Positions 58,050-64,000 of a DNA stretch of 64,000 nt are shown one piece after another. The stretch lies in NCBI GenBank assembly GCA_948567375.1, contig OX419756.1, positions 10,111,001-10,175,000 on the forward strand, read 5' to 3'. Under the pieces are notes generated by a model that saw nothing but the letters and a program-made list of their open reading frames with translations, had not been told where the DNA came from and ran no database searches. The position numbers and the translations under genes were made by a program. Each line of letters begins with the position of its first letter. Position 1 is the first letter of the stretch. This DNA comes from Lunularia cruciata. Its lineage: Eukaryota > Streptophyta > Marchantiopsida > Lunulariales > Lunulariaceae.

Positions 58050-58970
58050 ATTTCTTCAACTACTTGACTCGTCTAGATAGTTGATGGAACACAACCCTAA
58101 CAAACTCAACCTAAAGCTGCTCTTGCACAAGCTAGTCAAAACAATTGCTACAGCTCCAGTTCTACCATTAATAGGCCCTAGCAGCACTGTTGATTGGGAC
58201 ACAAGTAAATTTTTTGCATTATCTTTTATAATAAATTTGCTTTACAATAAGTTCAGCCCAATTTGCCTCTAAGGCTTGGACTATTTTTGAGCAATTATAT
58301 GAAGCTAAAGATGCAAATACAAGGATGTACCTGCAAGATGAGCTTCACAAGTTGAAAATGAAAGAAAGCAATAGTGTTACTAAACAAGTTCAATGATTCA
58401 AAACTTTGGTTGATCAAATATCTTTTGCATGAGTTCAAATTTGTGATAAAAATCAAATGTTGGCTATGATGCGCAACATGCCTAACAATTTCTGAAATCT
58501 TTTGACTTCACTACAAGGTCAGCAAAATCTGACCTTGCAAGAGCTTATAACATATCTCTTTCAGGAGGAGAATATGGTAGAGACTCAAATGTTTGAGCCC
58601 ATGACTGCATTTTATAATTTTAAGGATAATTCCCTTTCAAAAGGCAAGTTTAATGTAGGAAACTAGAAAAATCAGAATTTTCATAAAGGCAAACATGGAT
58701 CTTTTAATGCTTTTGCTCTTCGATTTGGTTCGCAACCAGATTTTTTGTCTTCATTAGGACCTTCTATGGCACATCAGAGAAATTCCAATGAGAAGATGAA
58801 CAAAACAATTTTTCCTCTAATTGGACATCATTTTCTTACATATAGAAGTCCATTTTTGAGTGAAAAGATGTTGTACTCCTTGTCATGAGCTGCAAGATGA
58901 TCTTGTAGCAACTAAAAGAAGGGTTCTTGGTGAAAAGTAGTTTTAAAATTGATTTGGACATTTGAGTTAA
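58050..58970 (+). mobile_element. Decayed Ty1/copia gag fragment
   Basis: Broken frames read as a copia-type gag (UBN2-like): AKDANTRMYLQDELHKLKMK near 58305, ESNSVTKQV, then MLAMMRNMPNNF and LQELITYLFQEENMVETQMF, and a later KGKHGSFNAFALRFGS. No zinc knuckle, LTR or pol follows. At about 59160 it meets a chromovirus piece on the other strand. Confidence 0.65.
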
Positions 58971-59164
58971 TTAGCATTGTTGTAATTACTGCCATGATTA
59001 GAGATGTAGGAAGAATCTTTGAATCAAGTCATCATGATAGTGCATCAAGGATGACATGTGAACTTGCTGAGCTTTCACTCAAGCTTTATATCAAAGAATT
59101 ATAGTTGTTCCTCCTATTGATGATGTCAATTCTTTATGTGCTCCAAATATGATGTCTACAACAA

Positions 59165-60895
59165 AAGTTTGTAATTGGTTTGCATGGTCTTTTTTCCCCT
59201 AGAGATAATATCTCCATACCATGGTAGCATAAACCATTGCTAGTTTTTATTGATCCCAAGCTAAGTAATTCCTTTGTATGGTGTTTAGCTAGCAAGACAA
59301 AAAGGCAAAGGAATGTAACCCATTTGAAAATTCCTCTTCCAACACAAATCCAACGGTAAAATTAAAAAATACCAAAATCAACCACGAAAATTATTTGAGG
59401 ATCATATTGTTGAAGGATGGATCATGAAGACACCATATGCTTCAATTTCTTGAATATTTCTTTGTGTTTGGTGGTTCATTGAAAGCTTGATGTCTTCCTT
59501 AAGAGATTGGTCAATGGTGTGGTCATATGAGCATAATAGTGGATGAACCATTGGTAAAAACTTGCCAAGTCATTAAATGCCACTACTTCTATGGTATCCT
59601 TTGGAGTAGGCAAAAAACCAATGGCCTCCTCTTGGCTATTAGAGATAATTGTCCATTGGCCATTGGTCTTGATTTTCTCTTCTTCTATCTTGATCTCCTC
59701 TAACAAGGCCTTATAATTAATCTTGATCTTTTTGCCAAAATGCACACTTTGAGTTTTTGTAGTAAAACTTATATTGACGTAGTCATCTTAAGACTGCTCA
59801 TACATGATTCATAAGTTCTACCTTTGTCTCACTATATATTAAAATATCATCAAAGAACACCATTATGTATTGATCCAACAATACATCAAACATCTGATCC
59901 ATAAAGATCATAAGAGCATTAGTGAGCCCAAAAGGTAGAACTCTCTACTCAAAATTCTCATACATTGTCCAAAGACAATTGTTTGCATATCTTCCTTACC
60001 AATAGGAATCTGCCAATAGCTCCGTCAAAGATTTAACTTAGAGAAGTATCATGCTCTACTCAATTGATCTAGCAAGTCATAAATTTGAGGCAAATGATAT
60101 GCATTCTTCACAATTCTTTGTATTGAGGTCACGTAGGCAATATAGAAGTAAAGTCCTCCATCATTCTTTGGGAAAAATAGTACAAATGCTACACAAGGAG
60201 ATGTACAATGTCATATGAAATCTTGATCCATCAACTTTGTTAGTGCTATTTGTAGCTCTTCTAGCTCTTTTGGTGTAGTAAATAGATTGGTCTAGTCACT
60301 AGATTACTTCTTGGCAATAACTTGACCTTGTACGGCATACTACCATAAGAGAGTAAGACCTTCAATAAATCATCTAGAAAAACATCTACAAACTAAGAAA
60401 CTATCAGATCAACCATTGCTTGATGAGGATTTTGAACCCTCATAAAATTCTATATGTGCAATTGTCTTGATCTACATCACAAAGACAAGGATATCTTCTT
60501 CCAAAGCTTACTCTACAACTATTTTATTAACAAACTTCCCACATTGGGATTAACAATTTTTATTAGGTCCAATCAAATTGAACCTTGTGATATAGCTAAG
60601 ACAGATCTAGAATGATGTCATAGTGTAGAGGTGTTACTATAAACCTCATACACTTCAAATATTCCTTCTGAATCTTGAATGTAACAAGATGTGAGGTATG
60701 GTTTGCATATCCCTTTCTACCATCCACTAACATCAATCTACTTTCAAATATTGGCTTAATAGGAAATATATAATTCCTTGGCTAATTACATGGACATGAA
60801 ATCCTTTGAATTCCCAAAATCAACCAGACACCTACAACTAGAATCAAATATCATACCTTGTAAGCAAAGCAAAGCAAACTTGCATAGATCAAGCA
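59165..60895 (-). mobile_element. Chromovirus fragment G (protease to RT)
   Basis: Minus strand, collinear with C (28370-26640) and D (34780-36600). Protease region near 60870-60560. RT thumb/connection at 59745-59476 (EEIKIEEEKIKTNGQW; FNDLASFYQWFIHYYAHMTT). It has an extra stretch (TIISNSQEEAIGFLPTPKDT) compared with C and D, where the text reads ADCPTLKDAIEV. Both ends are broken off and no LTRs remain. Confidence 0.75.
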
Positions 60896-61285
60896 AACAA
60901 GACTTGGTGTTGATATTCAAAAATACTTTGAGAAGCCCAAAAACTAGAGCAACCCCCTGCAATCCTCTACATGTTGTGTTTTAGTTGGAGCCAATAAAGA
61001 TGTAAAAGAAAGGATAAGAAAATTTTAAAATAGAATGATCTCTTCGATAGTATGGTATGCAAAGGTGCACAAACCTTGGGAACAAATCCACTAGTTTCAG
61101 CTAGGATTTTGTAACATATTTAAATATAATTTTCCTTGTTATAAATTTTTTTGGAAGAGATCTATAAACAAGGTAGGTGATTCTCTCATTTCATTTTTCC
61201 TTTTCTACAAGGAAATGAAAGCACTCTGAAGGTGTGCATAGTGGGGAGCATTGTTGTTTTGGTTTACCGTTAAGTAAGAAATCTT
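60895..61285. repeat. Dispersed repeat R, CpG-depleted copy
   Basis: Partner of 10874-11285, same orientation, interrupted only by small indels. It lies between chromovirus fragment G and the copia element J. 61286-61427 after it shows nothing recognisable. Confidence 0.6.
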
Positions 61286-61427
61286 TTTGTCATCTCCCCT
61301 AGACCTACCACTTGTGGTCTTGTCCTTTTAGGATGTTGAGCCTGATCCATCCGATTTATCCCATCTGTGATGCTGATCAACGGCTTAGATCATCCACGGG
61401 ATATATATTGTCCAAGGTTGAGAAAGG

Positions 61428-61957
61428 TGTTGGACTATCCAAGGATACCGAGGTGACATGGTGAGTGTGTTTAATGTTTTTCTATGTGCAATTGTAGAAG
61501 GTAACCATGCAACCTACAGATTGAGGTCTTTGCAAGTTGAATATAGATGCACTGATGAAAAAAAATCAATGGAACTTTTGGTGACTTTGATTTGCATGAA
61601 GCTGGTTAGACAAGCTCTGATTTGGATCAGACAAGCAAGAGATAATCAGGAGAAGGGAGGATCAATTTAAACACATGAACAGATTGGACAGGGAAAGAGT
61701 TGGTCAGGCCATAGCTTTTGAGTGATCTTTGTAATATGTATTGAGAGGGAGTAAAATTTTGGATCTGTGTTTGTCGTGGATGTAAGAGCAAGTTACTCTA
61801 AACCATGCTAATCCTTGTGCACATATTGATGTGTGTGGGTACATTTTTTCACTTTTCTCTTTTCTCTCCCAATTTGTTTTTCCTTTCTATGCAGGGTTGA
61901 TCTCAATAGTTGATGACTGTCATAAGAGAATAGATAAATCAGTAGAGATTCCCAACA
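61428..61957 (+). repeat. 5' LTR of copia element J
   Basis: 530 bp, TGTTGG at the start and CCAACA at the end (perfect 6-bp terminal inverted repeat). Directly followed by ACTGGTATCAGAGC, the Met-tRNA-type primer site (61958-61971). The left end is inferred from the inverted repeat, since no 3' LTR is in the window. Confidence 0.7.
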
Positions 61958-61971
61958 ACTGGTATCAGAGC
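61958..61971 (+). promoter_or_regulatory. Primer binding site of copia J
   Basis: CTGGTATCAGAGC fits the initiator-Met-tRNA primer site typical of copia elements. One extra base separates it from the LTR end. Confidence 0.85.
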
Positions 61972-62060
61972 AATAAGTTGAAGGAAACAGTGAGAGCAAT
62001 GGCATGAGAGGAAGGAAAGGTCAAGATAGACATATTCAATGGTAACAACTTTGGTTTCTG

Positions 62061-62632
62061 GAAATGCAAATAGAGGACAACTTGTATAAAAAAAACTTCA
62101 TGTACCTCTCGGAGGTGTGAAACCAAAGCTCATGTTACAAGAAGACTGGGATTTGATGGATTGACAAGCTTTCGGAGTTTTCCGCTGACATTAGTTCAAT
62201 TGTGGCTTTCAATATTCTCAAGGAGAAGACTATGGCAGGTCTATTGAAAGTGTTGGCTAATATGTATGAAAAACCATCAGCTTCCAACAAGGTGTACTTC
62301 ATGAGTCATCTTTTCAATCTGAAGATGAATGAAATGTAAATAGATGGAAATGTAAATAGAGGACTACTTGTATAAAAAAAACTTCATGTACCTCTCGGAG
62401 GTGTGAAACCAAAGCTCATGTTACAAGAAGACTGGGATTTGATGGATAGACAAGCTTTCGAAGTTTTCCGCTGACATTTGTTCAATTGTGGCTTTCAATA
62501 TTCTCGAGGAGAAGACTATGGCAGGTCTATTGAAAGTGTTGTCTAATATGTATGAAAAACCATCAGCTTCCAACAAGGTGTACTTCATGAGTCATCTTTT
62601 CAATCTGAAGATGAATGAAGGTCACTCTATCA
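62061..62632 (+). repeat. 286-bp tandem duplication in copia J gag
   Basis: 62061-62346 and 62347-62632 are nearly identical direct repeats. For example, CTTCATGTACCTCTCGG lies at 62096 and 62382. Only a few substitutions separate them, so the duplication is recent relative to the element's other damage. Confidence 0.9.
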
Positions 62633-63219
62633 CGGATCATATAAATGTGTTCAACTTGATCACAAGCCAATTAAGTTCAATGGAAATAAATTTTGAGTAT
62701 GACGTGTATGCTTTAATTCTCCTATCCTCTTTATTTGAAAGTTGGAGTGCAATTGTGACAACTATAAGTAGTTCTTGTGGGTCAAACAAATTGAGGTTTG
62801 AGGAGATTCCAAATCTGATACTCAATGAAGATATTAATAGGACAGAGTCTATCATAAACTCTCTAAATGATTCTGGGGATTATCTCCATGAGCAACAATA
62901 CCAAGGACACAGTGGTTCTTGCAAACAAAATATCAAATGTAACCTTTGGCATTGCAGGCTTAGGCAAGTGAGTGAAAAAAGCATGAAGGTGATGATGAAG
63001 AAGGACAATCTACAAGATTTGAACATTGTTGATGTAGGTTTTTGTGAAGATTGCATATTTGGGAAACAAAAAAAGGTTAGCTTCTTGAAGGGTGGAAGAG
63101 CACCTAGGATAAGGAAGTTAGAGCTTGTACACAAAGATTTGTGGGGTCCTTCTCTTGTTGCATCTCTTAGGGGCTCACAGTATTATGTCACCTTCAAAAA
63201 TGACCAAGAAGATTCTTGA
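62488..63219 (+). mobile_element. Copia J gag fused to pre-integrase (243 codons open)
   Basis: An unusually long intact frame. The gag part (EKPSASNKVYFMSHLFNLKM; HINVFNLITSQLSSMEINFE; SCGSNKLRFEEIPNLILNED) runs to about residue 130. The frame then passes straight into a gag-pre-integrase domain (NLWHCRLRQVSEKSMKVMMK; CEDCIFGKQKKVSFLKG) and the integrase start (LELVHKDLWGPSLVASLRGS). The zinc knuckle and protease that normally lie between them are missing. The ATG at 62488 lies inside the second repeat unit; the original start near 61999 is followed at once by a TGA. Confidence 0.85.
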
Positions 63220-63311
63220 AGTGGCAAATTAGGTATTTGCCACTTTAAAGAAGTGAAAAAGCTTGGTAAAAAATGATTTTGGTGAAAAGCTAAAGTGACT
63301 AAAATCTGACA

Positions 63312-63800
63312 ATGGTGGTGAATATGAAAATAGTGAGTTCAAGGAATTTTGTGCACTACAAGGAATTAGAATGGAGAAGACCTTACCAAGCACACCATAG
63401 GCAAAAGAGAGTGGTTGAGAGCATGAATCAAACTCTAAATGAAAGAGCTAATAGCATGGGGATCCATGCTGGTCTGCCCAAGGTGTTTTGGGTTGAAGCA
63501 ATCAACACTTCAACATACTTGATCAACAGAAGTCCATCTGTCCCCTTAGACCATAAGTTGCCCAAAGAGGAGTGAATAAGAAAATTGGTGAGTTTTTTGG
63601 ACATGAGAGTCTTTGGGTGTGTCTCTTACGTGCATGCCAATACAAAGAAGAGGGACAAGTTAGATGCAAAGTCAAGGAAGTGTTTCTTTATTGGATATGG
63701 TGCAAAATGTTGGTTTTATTGAGAGCAAGAAAATCATCAAAAGCAAAGATGTTATATTCAATGAGTGTCTACTTTACAAGGATAGTAACATTATGGATTC
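63312..63800 (+). mobile_element. Copia J integrase core, C-terminal side
   Basis: RVVESMNQTLNERANSMGIH contains the catalytic Glu region, followed by GLPKVFWVEAINTSTYLINR. Frameshifts follow near 63575. A further stretch corresponds to the KLDAKSRKCFFIGYG region. The copia order is kept; RT would come next but is replaced by LTR sequence at 63952. Confidence 0.8.
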
Positions 63801-63951
63801 TGATCATGTAGATGAATGAGTTAAAGAAAAAAATCAAGTTGACCTGCATGAGATAAGAAAAGAAGATATTTTCATAAGGGTTTAGGGAGACCTTGAAAGC
63901 TCAAAAGAAACTACTCTACCACAACCTCAACCATGTGCACTGCAATTGGGG

Positions 63952-64000
63952 TGTAAAAGACCGAGACTGAGGTGAGAAATAGGAGAATGGAAACTCACAT
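63952..64000 (-). repeat. Start of a C/D-family LTR (window edge)
   Basis: On the minus strand the sequence ends ACCTCAGTCTCGGTCTTTTACA at 63952, matching the 3' terminal bases of the D LTR (CTCGGTCTCGGTCTTTTACA) with a few changes. It is the end of another chromovirus LTR of the C/D family, inserted in copia J; the rest lies beyond 64000. Confidence 0.85.

Larger units (their letters stand above)
61428..63951 (+). mobile_element. Ty1/copia element J, 5' part (LTR, gag, integrase)
   Basis: Plus-strand copia element with 5' LTR, PBS, gag, and a gag-pre-integrase and integrase region. It is cut off near 63951 by the start of a chromovirus-family LTR. RT and RNase H are absent from the window. 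Internal damage includes a 286-bp tandem duplication in early gag and a deletion that joins gag directly to the pre-integrase region. Confidence 0.85.

Noticed and set aside
1-64000. A prokaryotic-style defence or biosynthetic gene cluster
   Set aside because: No operon-like runs of intact frames, ribosome binding sites or bacterial gene families; nearly all coding text is retroelement debris.

Overview
This window looks like nuclear DNA of a seed plant with a large, repeat-filled genome. A gymnosperm is possible, but nothing in the sequence settles the species. No bacterial operons, rRNA genes, convincing tRNA genes or CRISPR arrays were seen. Most of the 64 kb is decayed LTR retrotransposons: Ty3/gypsy chromoviruses with a chromodomain and an initiator-Met-tRNA-type primer site, a second Ty3/gypsy lineage resembling the Athila/Tat side of the family, Ty1/copia elements, and an unclassified family with a long coiled-coil, gag-like protein (called E here). 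Nearly every element frame is broken by stops and frameshifts, many consistent with CpG deamination.

Layout. 1-5010: gypsy pol and gag-protease pieces, with about 2.2 kb of unidentified DNA inside them. 5011-16550: an island unlike the rest, less TE-like and richer in CpG. It holds a possible secreted repeat-peptide precursor (7536-8126), a 137-bp tandem repeat with splice-like signals, a tRNA-like promoter, and exon-like frames on the minus strand (13.8-15.7 kb). 16560-18960: copia, minus strand. 19074-24692: LTR-like repeats, E-family pieces and a gypsy integrase fragment.

24693-40830 is a nest. Chromovirus C (minus strand) sits inside an E-family element and has an almost intact target-site duplication. 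Element B (plus strand, 29252-39959) sits inside the gag of C. Chromovirus D (plus strand, 33120-38734), of the same family as C, sits inside the gag-protease of B. With the E host, that makes four layers.

40831-46356: rest of the E host, a truncated B-type LTR and a zinc-knuckle gag fragment. 46357-50108: a shortened second copy of 9297-17768, so low-copy DNA plus part of the copia element was duplicated. 50109-55800: E-family copies in both orientations. 56797-56996: a 200-base assembly gap. 57020-60895: an LTR-like piece, a copia gag fragment and a third chromovirus fragment. 61428-63951: a copia element with its 5' LTR, broken off by the start of yet another chromovirus-family LTR that runs out of the window.

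The only candidates for host genes are 7536-8126 and the exon-like frames around 13.8-15.7 kb. Everything else that codes is mobile-element debris. All homology statements come from reading by eye; no database search was run.
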